From assembly GCA_947625785.1 (NCBI GenBank), contig CANQPS010000003.1, positions 1 through 64,000 on the forward strand: 64,000 nucleotides of DNA, given 5' to 3'. A model generated the notes under the pieces. That model did no database searches and was not told the DNA's origin. It worked only from the letters and a program-made list of their open reading frames with translations. The translations under genes were made by a program, and so were the position numbers. The stretch is from an uncultured Clostridia bacterium. GTDB lineage: Bacteria; Bacillota; Clostridia; Oscillospirales; Acutalibacteraceae. Positions 46,791 to 55,871 of the stretch are shown in pieces; the stretch's first letter is position 1; every line of letters begins with the position of its first letter.

Positions 46791-48220
46791 TATAACAATC
46801 CTGCCTCTCTTAAATTTATGTTATGATAATAAAGGGTTGATGCATAATAAGCCTTAGCTGTGCTGTCATCAGTAGCCTTTGAGTGACAGAAGAAATAATA
46901 ATTAGTATCGTTAGGCTCTAATGTCGCCAATATAGCTGCCATACTCGGATTACATATTGCACCTGCCGGTAAACCTTCAATATTATAGGTATTATATTTA
47001 CTTACAAAACCCACCATATTTTCTGGAACATCATCTTCTGATGGGTATGGATAATACAATGTTGCATCAGATTGTAATTTATTAAGTCCACCATCTCCAT
47101 AGAGACTTACACCTCCATTACTGATAGTTGATAATCGGTTATGAATTACAGAAGATATATTATACATATCATTTTCATTGGCAGCCTCAGCCTGAATAAT
47201 CGAGGCAATATTTATAACATCGTCTATACTGATATTTAAGTTATCTGCCATAGCGGCAATAGTCATTTTTTTGTCATATCCCTCAAATCTGTATTTATTT
47301 GAGTAAATTTTATTACGGAAGTTTGCTAAAAGTCTTCTTATAACACTCTCCGGTGTTGAATTCTGATAAAAGTTATAGGTGTCCGGAAACAAATATCCTT
47401 CAAGTTTATAGTATCTGTCAGAGCTATTATTTATTGCTCCTATAAACGGATAATCTTCATCAAATATATCTGAATTACAACACTCCAAAAATTCATTTTT
47501 TGTACAAATCTGATTTTTTTCAAGCAAATCAGCATACTCCATTATACTCATACCTTCGGTAAATCTTATCGTAACAATATCTGTTCTGCTTTGAGTAGAC
47601 TGTAAGGCATTAATAATAGCTTCATAGTCCATATTTTTACGCAATTCAAATGTACCTTGGTTATATCCGTCTGTTGCCTTAGTCATTTTAGCATAAAATT
47701 TAAAAAACTTTGTATTATTTATAACACCATTATCAAGTAAAATTTGACTTATCTGGTCTATTGTTGCGTCCTTTGGAATACTTATCGATACAACGGACTC
47801 ATCTGTTCTTTTTATTGCAAGTAAATCATTTATCCCTACAAGAGCTATCTGTGATATAATAATTCCAACGGTAATAACAGCTACTAGCCAAATCATTTTA
47901 AATAAACAACCATATTTTGCGGATTTTTTTCTTTTTTTAAATTTATCATACCATTTAGTATCTTTGATTTTGGTTTTCTCTTTTATATCATCACAATCAT
48001 CTATTTTTTTGTCTGTCAGGGCATCTATAACCTGAGTTTTCTCGTCAAGCTCCATAGTGTAATCAGATAATTCTTCTGTTTCCGGGCGTTCGTTTTGGGC
48101 CTGATGACCTGATTTTATCTTATCCTCATACTTCTCGGCAGGAATATAGTCTTCATCTTGTATATTTAATTTAAAACTGTCGACTTTTTTTTGGCGTTCA
48201 TCTTCATAATTCTCAGCCAT
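46790..48220 (-). CDS. mltG: Endolytic transglycosylase MltG
   Basis: 476 residues: a long cytoplasmic N-terminal region of charged residues (about 1-105), one transmembrane segment (LVAVITVGIIISQIALVGI), a LysM-like domain (about 140-200) and the YceG/MltG catalytic domain with IIQAEAANENDMYNISSVIHNRL holding the catalytic Glu. It cuts nascent glycan chains. The cytosolic N-terminus is longer than average. It overlaps the cyclo-ligase gene by eight bases. Confidence 0.93.
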   Translation of the reverse strand: MAENYEDERQKKVDSFKLNIQDEDYIPAEKYEDKIKSGHQAQNERPETEELSDYTMELDEKTQVIDALTDKKIDDCDDIKEKTKIKDTKWYDKFKKRKKSAKYGCLFKMIWLVAVITVGIIISQIALVGINDLLAIKRTDESVVSISIPKDATIDQISQILLDNGVINNTKFFKFYAKMTKATDGYNQGTFELRKNMDYEAIINALQSTQSRTDIVTIRFTEGMSIMEYADLLEKNQICTKNEFLECCNSDIFDEDYPFIGAINNSSDRYYKLEGYLFPDTYNFYQNSTPESVIRRLLANFRNKIYSNKYRFEGYDKKMTIAAMADNLNISIDDVINIASIIQAEAANENDMYNISSVIHNRLSTISNGGVSLYGDGGLNKLQSDATLYYPYPSEDDVPENMVGFVSKYNTYNIEGLPAGAICNPSMAAILATLEPNDTNYYFFCHSKATDDSTAKAYYASTLYYHNINLREAGLL

Positions 48221-48797
48221 TTTTAAAAATCCCCCTTATATGATTTTCAGATACTACAATATCCATACATTTATCGTACTTATCAGTCGGTAATTCACTA
48301 CAAATTTGACATTCGTAACAAATTCCTATTTTATAAATATTATTCCCATATTTTTCAAGAAATCTATCGTAGTAACCTTTTCCATATCCTAATCTATCGC
48401 CGTTATATGTAAACGATAAACCCGGAATTATACATATATCATTAAAGTTATTAAAATCAACAACTTTTTTCGCTGTGGCAATATTAGGTTCTAAAATACC
48501 AAAACTGCCAATTTCCAATTCATTAATATTATTTATATAATAAAAATCAATTTTATAAGTATTTGATATACAATAAGGAACTGCAACTTTTTTATTATCC
48601 GAAAAGGCTTCAAGAATAAGCTGTTTTGTATCAACTTCGCTGCCAAATGATACATAAGTAAATACTGTATCGGCATTTTTGTATTCATCAAGAGATAATA
48701 TATTTTTTAATATTGATTTATCAAGTTCATATTTATTATATTTAAATATATTATTTCTGACTTTTTTATAATATTTTCTTAATTCTTGTTTATTCAT
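48213..48797 (-). CDS. 5-formyltetrahydrofolate cyclo-ligase
   Basis: 194 residues. The ATP/substrate motif RLGYGKGYYDRFLE near residue 135 and the N-terminal RKYYKKVRNNI are the family pattern. It converts 5-formyl-THF to 5,10-methenyl-THF. It lies in the thyX operon, consistent with folate supply for thymidylate synthesis. Confidence 0.92.
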   Translation of the reverse strand: MNKQELRKYYKKVRNNIFKYNKYELDKSILKNILSLDEYKNADTVFTYVSFGSEVDTKQLILEAFSDNKKVAVPYCISNTYKIDFYYINNINELEIGSFGILEPNIATAKKVVDFNNFNDICIIPGLSFTYNGDRLGYGKGYYDRFLEKYGNNIYKIGICYECQICSELPTDKYDKCMDIVVSENHIRGIFKNG

Positions 48798-48805
48798 AAA
48801 ACAAT

Positions 48806-49345
48806 TTATATGCTTTGTATAGCTGCTTTTACGCTATTAGCGGTTTCCTCATCTTTAAGTGCCTTTACAAGTGCAAGACCAAATTCAATAGAAACACCTG
48901 CACCTCGTGCTGTTATAATATTATCATCTACTACAACGCCGCAATTTTGAATATAAGCACCCTTTAATTCTTCCTCAAATCCCGGATAACAAACTGCTTT
49001 TTTGCCATCTAATATTCCCATAAATCCAAGTACAGATGGTGCTGCACATATAGCACCTATTACAAGATTATTTTCGTAAGCATATCTTACGGTATCTAAA
49101 ACATTATTATTTGCTTTTAAATTTAATGTTCCTGGCATACCACCGGGTAATACAACTGCCTGTAAATCTTTTGTTGTAATTTCGTCTATTGTTATATCTG
49201 CTGTAACAGGAATTTTATGAGAACTTACAACTGTTTTTCCTGTAACACCAACAGTTTTAACATCTAATTTTGCTCTTCTCATCATATCAACCGGCGCCAA
49301 TGCCTCGGTTATCTCAAAACCTTCTGCTAAAAATACATATATCAT
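48806..49345 (-). CDS. DJ-1/PfpI family protein
   Basis: 179 residues from the ATG at 49343-49345, which has AAAGGAAA 6 bases upstream; the GTG six codons earlier overlaps that site. FLAEGFEITEALAPVDMMRRA and the nucleophile elbow IGAICAAPSVLG identify the DJ-1/ThiJ group. Members act as deglycases, chaperones or amidases; function here is unknown. Confidence 0.9.
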   Translation of the reverse strand: MIYVFLAEGFEITEALAPVDMMRRAKLDVKTVGVTGKTVVSSHKIPVTADITIDEITTKDLQAVVLPGGMPGTLNLKANNNVLDTVRYAYENNLVIGAICAAPSVLGFMGILDGKKAVCYPGFEEELKGAYIQNCGVVVDDNIITARGAGVSIEFGLALVKALKDEETANSVKAAIQSI

Positions 49346-49369
49346 AATTAATTTTCCTTTCACTATAAA

Positions 49370-50221
49370 TTAATCAAGGCATAAACCAAAATATGCAGAA
49401 TATCCAACCATCTCAGTACTAACACCTAAAGTCATACCTAAATGCTTAATATCTCCAAGTCCTGCAAACAGCGGAGAGAATGTTGGTAATCTAAATACAA
49501 TATTTTTCTTTTTGTATTTACTAAGAATTGTGCTGACAAGGATTGAATGTTTATCAGTATTACAAATCATTTCCTTAACAAAAAGCGTATCATTATTCCA
49601 AGTCAAAAAGGCATATCCGGCTTCTGTTGTTACATAATCACCAAATTGCTTATAATAATTTTTCGCATACTCTATATGATTATTATTCCATAAAAGTGTA
49701 TAATTCTTGTTGCATAACTGAATGTTTCTTGTTATAAACATCTTGCTGTCAAAATTTGAATTTGTATAATCCTTTTTGCCATAAACATCAAGAAGTTCAT
49801 CATAGCCTAAAGATACTTCCCGTATATAGTGACTCGTGGCAAAACCATACTTTCCGTATGTATTATACAACCTGTCATTTGCAGGAACTAATGTTATAGC
49901 CTTTAATCCTCTTTCTTTGCTTTGATTATAGGTGTAAAGAATTAATTCTCTCATTATACCTTTATTTCTATGCTCTTGTTTTGTGGTCGCAGCGTAAATA
50001 TAACCACAGTTTCCTATACCCACCATATAACAGGGCAGTAAATATAGTACGGCTCTAACTTCACACTGACCTGATTTATCCTTGTCCAATGCAATAAATG
50101 TATTCTCAGCAGAATACATATTATTAAAAAATAGTTCTGCTTCATCTTCATTTCCAAATGCAGATTTCCATAATTCCATTAATTGTGGTTTATACTCATC
50201 ACTTGATATACAAAATTTCAT
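49370..50221 (-). CDS. GNAT N-acetyltransferase (Eis-like)
   Basis: 283 residues. The GNAT core at about 60-110 has YIYAATTKQEHRNKGIMREL, the acetyl-CoA loop, and a C-terminal half resembling the second domain of Eis-type enzymes. It follows the DUF2156 gene by six bases. Substrate unknown. Confidence 0.85.
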   Translation of the reverse strand: MKFCISSDEYKPQLMELWKSAFGNEDEAELFFNNMYSAENTFIALDKDKSGQCEVRAVLYLLPCYMVGIGNCGYIYAATTKQEHRNKGIMRELILYTYNQSKERGLKAITLVPANDRLYNTYGKYGFATSHYIREVSLGYDELLDVYGKKDYTNSNFDSKMFITRNIQLCNKNYTLLWNNNHIEYAKNYYKQFGDYVTTEAGYAFLTWNNDTLFVKEMICNTDKHSILVSTILSKYKKKNIVFRLPTFSPLFAGLGDIKHLGMTLGVSTEMVGYSAYFGLCLD

Positions 50222-50227
50222 AATTAT

Positions 50228-51118
50228 TTACTCCATAATCTTTTCGGCAACAAATTTTCTTAATAAAATATCAGGATTATAAGATAATTTTGCCTTTCGT
50301 AACCCTTCTATTCCTAAATCTTCTTCTCTATTAATATATTGATATTTAGTTAAATAATCTTTTGCAAATATATTATTTATAAATGTAAAAGAACCGCTAT
50401 ATTCTGTCAATGCTTTTTCAAAATGCGTATTAAAACATAATCTACAAATTTCTTCTCCCATTGTCATAGCAACAGGCTTATTATCAACATATAAAATTAT
50501 CCCCTTAAAATCTAAATCAGAAAAGTTATTAACAGCTATATCCAAAGCAGTTTTTTCATCAGTATTTCCTATACCCTTTTCAAATCGCCATAATCTGTCA
50601 ACCTCCAAAACATCAAAAATATTTTCGGCTGTTATTTCTTCAATTTTATATCTATCCCCATATAACCTCATAAATTTAGAAATATGATTTCTTTTGCTAT
50701 GATACCTTGTACCTTTTAATTCCGCAAGATTTTTCCTCGTATAAATATAATCACTGCTATCTCTGTTTTCGGTAAACCTGAAAGTATTAGGTAAAATTTC
50801 ATCAAGTAACATACACTGAACTTCTGTTAAACCAATAAAGGTCAATTTCATACCTAAATTTTCACAGTATTTATCGAGAGATAAAACTATATTTTTTAAA
50901 TCTCCGTTACCAACCGGAAACCCGAATTTAAATTTTTCTCTGCCATATCTTCTTAAAATAAAATTATCTTTTATACAAATATTAATATTATAAGCATTAC
51001 GCCAAATGAAAATTGTTCCAAAAGCTATATCGCAGCCCATATAATTTGAGGATTTCAAAATATATTCTGCGGGTTTTTTATGTGATATTTCGGGTGTAAC
51101 AAATTTAATTTTATCCAT
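50228..51118 (-). CDS. DUF2156 (LPG synthetase C-terminal-like) protein
   Basis: 296 residues with two GNAT-like halves. YLYIRKNLAELKGTRYHSKR-type segment (here YIYTRKNLAELKGTRYHSKR), FEKALTEYSGSFTFINNIFA and NREEDLGIEGLRKAKLSYNP match the DUF2156 family, related to the aminoacyl-transferase domain of MprF. It lacks the membrane flippase part. It pairs with the following GNAT gene, a frequent clostridial combination. Confidence 0.88.
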   Translation of the reverse strand: MDKIKFVTPEISHKKPAEYILKSSNYMGCDIAFGTIFIWRNAYNINICIKDNFILRRYGREKFKFGFPVGNGDLKNIVLSLDKYCENLGMKLTFIGLTEVQCMLLDEILPNTFRFTENRDSSDYIYTRKNLAELKGTRYHSKRNHISKFMRLYGDRYKIEEITAENIFDVLEVDRLWRFEKGIGNTDEKTALDIAVNNFSDLDFKGIILYVDNKPVAMTMGEEICRLCFNTHFEKALTEYSGSFTFINNIFAKDYLTKYQYINREEDLGIEGLRKAKLSYNPDILLRKFVAEKIME

Positions 51119-51154
51119 AATACTCCACTAATTATAATTTTAAAAATTATAATA

Positions 51155-51931
51155 TTAACTCCTGATTCCTAAATTATAAAAGTATTCTTTAACCTCTTTC
51201 TGTTTACCACAAGACATTTTACCCTCGGGACATTTACCGTACAGACATCGAGGTCCACATTTTGAAAATAAGTGCGGAGCTACTTCAATAACTAATTTTA
51301 ACATCTGACAAGCAACATCTCTTATTTCCCATTGTGCTCTGTTACAGCAACGATGTGCAAAAAAATTTTTTAAACTTCTCGCATTCATAGTACAAATCAT
51401 TTTAGTATTGCAAGCATTAGGCAGTACAAACCTTGCATCTTCAATAGCTTTTTTAGACGCATTTTTTTTTGCGGTTTTCTCGTCCATACCTTCATTAATC
51501 ATATCTTTATAATGTTTCTCCATAAGAATATCTGTTAAATTATTATAATGTTCTTGGTCCTCATTCATAGCCCTGATATATTCGGCTTTTGCCTGTGGAA
51601 TATTTTCTATTTCAGGCGGAATAACATATTCAAATGCAGCTTCGGCAACATATCGTTGACTTTGAACACTGAATGAGGCAATTCTATGTCTTGTAATCTG
51701 TGCAAGAAAAGAACGAGAAACCCCTTCTATTCCAAAAGTAAATGATGCGTGTTCAATAGGACTTTCGTGTCCTATCTCGCTAAGCATATCTACAAAACCC
51801 GCAACTTTTTCTTCGGTCAAACCTTCTCTTATGGTAGAAATATTTGCAGGTGAATAACAAAGTTTTGCAGCACTTGCAATATTCAGTTCGGGTAATGGTG
51901 TATAAGTAAGCAATGTTACATTAGGTGACAT
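51155..51931 (-). CDS. thyX: FAD-dependent thymidylate synthase
   Basis: 258 residues. The ThyX motif RHRxxSxxxxSxR is present as RHRIASFSVQSQRY (about 81-94), and HRCCNRAQWEIRDVA is the second conserved block. It makes dTMP from dUMP with folate and FAD. It is first in a compact operon running to the U32 gene, from the promoter at 51964-51992. The C-terminal CLYGKCPEGKMSCG cysteine cluster is typical for anaerobe ThyX. Confidence 0.96.
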   Translation of the reverse strand: MSPNVTLLTYTPLPELNIASAAKLCYSPANISTIREGLTEEKVAGFVDMLSEIGHESPIEHASFTFGIEGVSRSFLAQITRHRIASFSVQSQRYVAEAAFEYVIPPEIENIPQAKAEYIRAMNEDQEHYNNLTDILMEKHYKDMINEGMDEKTAKKNASKKAIEDARFVLPNACNTKMICTMNARSLKNFFAHRCCNRAQWEIRDVACQMLKLVIEVAPHLFSKCGPRCLYGKCPEGKMSCGKQKEVKEYFYNLGIRS

Positions 51932-51963
51932 TTAAAAGACACTCCCTTATTTTAGTAAATTTT

Positions 51964-51992
51964 ATTATACCATAGCAAAGTACTTTTTTCAA
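51964..51992 (-). promoter_or_regulatory. Sigma-A promoter for the thyX operon
   Basis: On the minus strand TTGAAA (51987-51992), 17 bases, TATAAT (51964-51969), 33 bases upstream of the thyX ATG. Confidence 0.8.
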
Positions 51993-52073
51993 CACATATA
52001 TATAATATCAAACAAAAATCAATTTCTATATTCAATATAATAAAAATACATTTTTTTATAAATTTAGGAGTAT

Positions 52074-52130
52074 AAGTCTTTAATGGCAACAAGACTTTTA
52101 ATAATTTGTTTTACCACGCAAATTATTAAA
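52074..52130 (+). other. Two adjacent hairpins upstream of spoIVB
   Basis: AAGTCTT (52074-52080) with AAGACTT (52091-52097), and directly after it TTTAATAATTTG (52097-52108) with its perfect complement (52119-52130), both with 10-base loops. They lie in the 265-base gap between divergent thyX and spoIVB. Neither has a T run. They could be an attenuator or operator in the spoIVB leader. Confidence 0.45.
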
Positions 52131-52196
52131 CTTTCTACATAAATTATTATTGTCAGCAGAATATAAAATTAAAAAGAAAGGAGAAAATGAATAATT

Positions 52197-53405
52197 ATGA
52201 AAAATTTATTTAAATCATTATCCTGTTCATTAGCAGGTGTATTGATGTGCGTATTTTCATTTGGCGTGTATGCTTATAATCAATGTCCGGCGTCCCTAAA
52301 CGCAGCAAATTCCAATGAAATAGAAATTGACTGGGAATTGCCTATTAGCACAAAAATTATAGAAAATAACGAAATTTTAAATACTACAACATATACTAAT
52401 ACCTATGTCAATCAACAAGCTGAATTTATGCTTTTCAACTGCATACCATTAAAACAAGTATCAATAAACTATACCGATACACAATATGTTACGCCCTGTG
52501 GAACTCCATTCGGAATAAAAATATACACAAATGGTGTAATGATTGTCGGAATAAATGATATTGAAACTGATAATGGCTCATATAATCCTTGCAAAGATGC
52601 TGATATTAAAGAGGGTGATATGATAAAATCTATTAATAACCAAACTATAACAAGCAACAGCGATATTTCCGATATAGTTAAAAAAAATAAAAATAATACT
52701 CTCAATATATCAATTTATAGAAACGGTCAAATACTAAACAAACAGATTTGTGCTGTTAAATCAAAAAGCGGTGAATATAAAATAGGTCTATGGGTGAGAG
52801 ATAGTTGTGCGGGTATTGGCACTATGACATTTTATGATGAAGAAACAAATAAATTTGCGGGATTAGGTCACGGTATATGTGATATTGATACAGACGAATT
52901 GATGCCTGTATCAAAAGGCGAAATTGTAAATGCTGAAATTACAAGTATAAAAAAGGGTATTGTCGGTACTCCCGGAGAACTATGCGGTATATTCACAAGC
53001 AACGATGTTATAGGAAAAGTCATTTTAAATAATGATTTAGGTATATACGGCACACTTGAACAAAGTCCTGTTGCGACATCTTCTATACCTGTTGCTAATA
53101 AACAAAAAGTTCAAAAGGGCTATGCACAAATCCTTACCACTATTGACGATAAAGAACCTAAATATTATGATATAGAAATAGTATCAGTTAATTATAACGA
53201 AAATCAAGAAACTAAAAATATGGTAATCAAAATTACAGATAATGAACTTCTATCTAAAACAGGCGGCATTGTACAGGGTATGAGCGGAAGTCCTATAATA
53301 CAAAATGGCTGCCTCGTAGGTGCAGTAACACACGTATTTGTCAATAATCCAACAGAAGGATACGCTGTATTTGCCGAAAATATGCTAAAATTACTACAAA
53401 ACTAA
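52197..53405 (+). CDS. spoIVB: SpoIVB peptidase
   Basis: 402 residues: a signal anchor (about 6-27), a PDZ domain (about 105-175, with DADIKEGDMIKSINNQTI) and the S55 peptidase domain with KFAGLGHGICD (His) and GIVQGMSGSPIIQNG (Ser) near residue 363. In Bacillus it is made in the forespore and triggers pro-sigma-K processing. An eight-codon ORF (ATG at 52187) overlaps the start; AAGGAG lies 13 bases from the given ATG. spo0A follows by 311 bases, as in many sporeformers. Confidence 0.96.
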   Translation: MKNLFKSLSCSLAGVLMCVFSFGVYAYNQCPASLNAANSNEIEIDWELPISTKIIENNEILNTTTYTNTYVNQQAEFMLFNCIPLKQVSINYTDTQYVTPCGTPFGIKIYTNGVMIVGINDIETDNGSYNPCKDADIKEGDMIKSINNQTITSNSDISDIVKKNKNNTLNISIYRNGQILNKQICAVKSKSGEYKIGLWVRDSCAGIGTMTFYDEETNKFAGLGHGICDIDTDELMPVSKGEIVNAEITSIKKGIVGTPGELCGIFTSNDVIGKVILNNDLGIYGTLEQSPVATSSIPVANKQKVQKGYAQILTTIDDKEPKYYDIEIVSVNYNENQETKNMVIKITDNELLSKTGGIVQGMSGSPIIQNGCLVGAVTHVFVNNPTEGYAVFAENMLKLLQN

Positions 53406-53413
53406 TATCTTAT

Positions 53414-53452
53414 TTAATGGTAAGTTTCCCTTAAATAGAAATTTACCATTAA
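53414..53452 (+). terminator. Hairpin after spoIVB, possible terminator
   Basis: TTAATGGTAAGTTTC (53414-53428) pairs with GAAATTTACCATTAA (53438-53452), 15 bp with one G-T pair. The exit (ACTTTTGG) has a short T run only. It separates spoIVB from spo0A. Confidence 0.6.
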
Positions 53453-53633
53453 ACTTTTGGATAAATACATACAAAACCCTAAAATATCATCTATTTTAAA
53501 AAATTATATTAATTTGCAAAATATATCTTTATAAAAATTTCGTTATTTTTTATAGGAAAAACAAAGATAGCCTTTTGTTGATTGTGTAAAATAATGTTTT
53601 TAAAAAAATAAGGATTTTTTTTCATTTTTTCTA

Positions 53634-53662
53634 TTGCCAATTTTTACCATTTGTGGTAATAT
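53634..53662 (+). promoter_or_regulatory. Sigma-A promoter for spo0A
   Basis: TTGCCA (53634-53639), 17 bases, TAATAT (53657-53662). ACCATTTGTGGT, an inverted repeat, lies in the spacer and may be an operator. The rest of the 311-base gap holds only the spoIVB hairpin and AT-rich sequence; no clear sigma-H promoter or 0A box was found. Confidence 0.65.
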
Positions 53663-53716
53663 ATAGATAGTAAAGCAAATAACAAATACACTTATATAAT
53701 TACGGAGGAAAAATTT

Positions 53717-54496
53717 ATGGATAAAAAGATTAAATTAATAATTGCGGAGGAATACTCAGAGTTTGAAGATGAATCTGACGATGTGTTCACTAAGAATAAT
53801 ATTCATCCTGTTTTCTGTCAGAAAAATGGAGCTGAACTCATCAGCCTGATTAAACAAGAAAATCCTGATATAGTTATTATGGATATGTTTATGACAAAAA
53901 TCGATGGAATTGGCGTTCTTCGATATTTCAAAGATAATAGTAATAAACCTCTTTTCGTAGTATCTTCAAGCTCTGACAGCACAACCCTCGAAAGAGAAGT
54001 TATCTCCGCAGGTGCTTCATATTTTATTTTTAAACCTTTTAACACTTCTATCGTAATAGACAAAATTGTTTCACTTTATAACAGTAAGCAATATAATAAA
54101 TTAAACAATATTAAAAAATTATACATAGAAAGAAGCGATAGTTCAATGGAAATTCAAGTTACAGAAATTTTGCATCAAATAGGTGTACCCGCACATATTA
54201 AAGGTTATCATTATCTTAGAGATTCCATAATTATGTCTGTCGAAACACCTGAAATCATTAACGCTGTTACAAAACAACTTTATCCGGCGGTTGCCAAAAA
54301 ATACGATACCACTTCTTCAAGGGTAGAAAGAGCTATACGCCACGCTATTGAAGTTGCTTGGGACAGAGGCGATGTCGATGTGCTTAATTCGTACTTTGGA
54401 TATACTATACATAACAGCAGAGGTAAACCAACAAATAGCGAATTTATCGCTATGATTTCAGACAGATTACGCTTACATATGAAAAACGCAAGCTAA
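53717..54496 (+). CDS. spo0A: Sporulation transcription factor Spo0A
   Basis: 259 residues. The receiver (about 5-120) has the phosphorylation Asp in DIVIMDMFMTKIDG (D56), Ser83/84, and Lys106 in FIFKPFNT. The acidic pair is Glu11-Glu12 rather than the common Asp-Asp. The Spo0A C-terminal DNA-binding domain has EILHQIGVPAHIKGYHYL and SRVERAIRHAIEVAWDRGD, which are diagnostic. It is the master regulator of sporulation. The ribosome binding site is CGGAGGAAAA. Confidence 0.97.
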   Translation: MDKKIKLIIAEEYSEFEDESDDVFTKNNIHPVFCQKNGAELISLIKQENPDIVIMDMFMTKIDGIGVLRYFKDNSNKPLFVVSSSSDSTTLEREVISAGASYFIFKPFNTSIVIDKIVSLYNSKQYNKLNNIKKLYIERSDSSMEIQVTEILHQIGVPAHIKGYHYLRDSIIMSVETPEIINAVTKQLYPAVAKKYDTTSSRVERAIRHAIEVAWDRGDVDVLNSYFGYTIHNSRGKPTNSEFIAMISDRLRLHMKNAS

Positions 54497-54565
54497 GTTA
54501 TTAATTTGATTACTACTAAATATTTGATATATACATCTCCTAAAATAATCCCCCATAATCAAAAG

Positions 54566-54598
54566 TACAGACTGCTACCTGACAAGTATCAGTCTGTA
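54566..54598 (+). terminator. Terminator of spo0A
   Basis: TACAGACTG (54566-54574) pairs with CAGTCTGTA (54590-54598) and is followed by TCTCTTTTATTT. An inner TAC/GTA pairing lengthens the stem. Confidence 0.8.
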
Positions 54599-54674
54599 TC
54601 TCTTTTATTTGTGTTGCCTTGTGCAAAGGGCAATATCTGTCTACTCTGCACTCTTAATAATTATACTAAATAAA

Positions 54675-55868
54675 TCAGACTTTATTATTAATATTAAAAT
54701 TATTAAGGTCTTGTTTTCTGAGAACCATAGACAAAAGCTCCGGCAGTCTTTGAGGATTGCACGCAAATACAGGTACGCCCATATTAGAAATAATTCTGGC
54801 ATTTTCGGCTGAATAATACGGTTTACCACCATCGGAAATCGCAAGTAAACAAACAACGGTTACTCCGTTATCTTTCATATTATTTATTCTTCTCATCATA
54901 GCACTTCTATTTCCTCCCTCATCTAAATCAGATATAAGGAAAAATATTGTTCTAGATGGGTTTTCAATAAACTGCTCACAATATGCTATTGACTTATTAA
55001 TATCTGTTCCTCCGCCGAGCTGTATGCCATAAAGCATATCAACAGGATCATCGCATTTATCAGTCAAATCGGTTATTTGGGTATCAAAGGCTACTATTCT
55101 CGTTTTAATAGAGTTCATACTCGCCAAAATACACGACATTACAGACGAATATATTACGCTCTCACCCATTGAACCACTTTGGTCAATATCTACTATAATA
55201 GTATTACTGTTGATTTTATTAGCTCTGTCAAAAAAATAAAAATGCTCGGGTATAATAACTCCTAAATCTTTATTATAATTTTTAATATTTCTGCTTATAG
55301 TCATTTTATAGTCCATAGCACTTGCAGATGGTATAGGTGAATGGTTACGCTTATTTAATGCTGAAACAACTGCCCTTCTTAAATCGCTTTCCATCAATTT
55401 ATTTATTTCCTCAACAATTTTTTTAATAAATAATCTCACGCTTTCTTTTGAACGCTTTGGAATCTGGTCTTTTAATAATAATAAAGTTGAAGCTAAATTA
55501 ATATCGGGTTCTAAATCTTTTAAAATTTCAGCCTCAAATAATAATTCTTTCATACCCTTACGATTTATAGCATCATTTTGTATAATTTTAACTATATCAC
55601 TATCAAATAACGAACGAATATCACCTAACCATTTAGTAATTTGTGGGTTAGACATTCCGTTACCTGCCCCTCGGTCACTTCCTCCGCTGCTGCCAAAACT
55701 ATTTCTGCCATAAATGCAATCAAGCGCATTATCCATCAAATCATATTGTGACGATAAATTTGCACCACCCATTTTATTAAATTGATTTTCACTCTCTTTG
55801 CCCAATATAAGACGCCAACGACTAAATCTTTCTTGATTATCTTTTAATTTAATTTCTAAATTATCCAT
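54675..55868 (-). CDS. VWA domain protein (YehP-like)
   Basis: 397 residues. The C-terminal von Willebrand A domain has a full MIDAS: DxSxS at D229-Q-S231-G-S233 (VDIDQSGSMGESV), Thr288 in GGGTDI and Asp314 in LISDLDEGGN. The N-terminal half (about 1-200) is helical, with a Gly/Ser-rich loop near 57-70. Proteins of this kind pair with MoxR ATPases as metal-dependent binding partners. It lies three bases after the DUF5682 gene and is last in the operon. Confidence 0.93.
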   Translation of the reverse strand: MDNLEIKLKDNQERFSRWRLILGKESENQFNKMGGANLSSQYDLMDNALDCIYGRNSFGSSGGSDRGAGNGMSNPQITKWLGDIRSLFDSDIVKIIQNDAINRKGMKELLFEAEILKDLEPDINLASTLLLLKDQIPKRSKESVRLFIKKIVEEINKLMESDLRRAVVSALNKRNHSPIPSASAMDYKMTISRNIKNYNKDLGVIIPEHFYFFDRANKINSNTIIVDIDQSGSMGESVIYSSVMSCILASMNSIKTRIVAFDTQITDLTDKCDDPVDMLYGIQLGGGTDINKSIAYCEQFIENPSRTIFFLISDLDEGGNRSAMMRRINNMKDNGVTVVCLLAISDGGKPYYSAENARIISNMGVPVFACNPQRLPELLSMVLRKQDLNNFNINNKV

Positions 55869-55871
55869 ATA

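Noticed and set aside
53590-53660. Sigma-H promoter and 0A boxes before spo0A
   Set aside because: An AAGGATTTT resembles the sigma-H -35, but no GAAT -10 follows at the right distance and no TGTCGAA box is present.
54609-54812. Plus-strand ORF of 67 codons after spo0A
   Set aside because: It overlaps the VWA coding region on the opposite strand, has no ribosome binding site and reads as shadow sequence.
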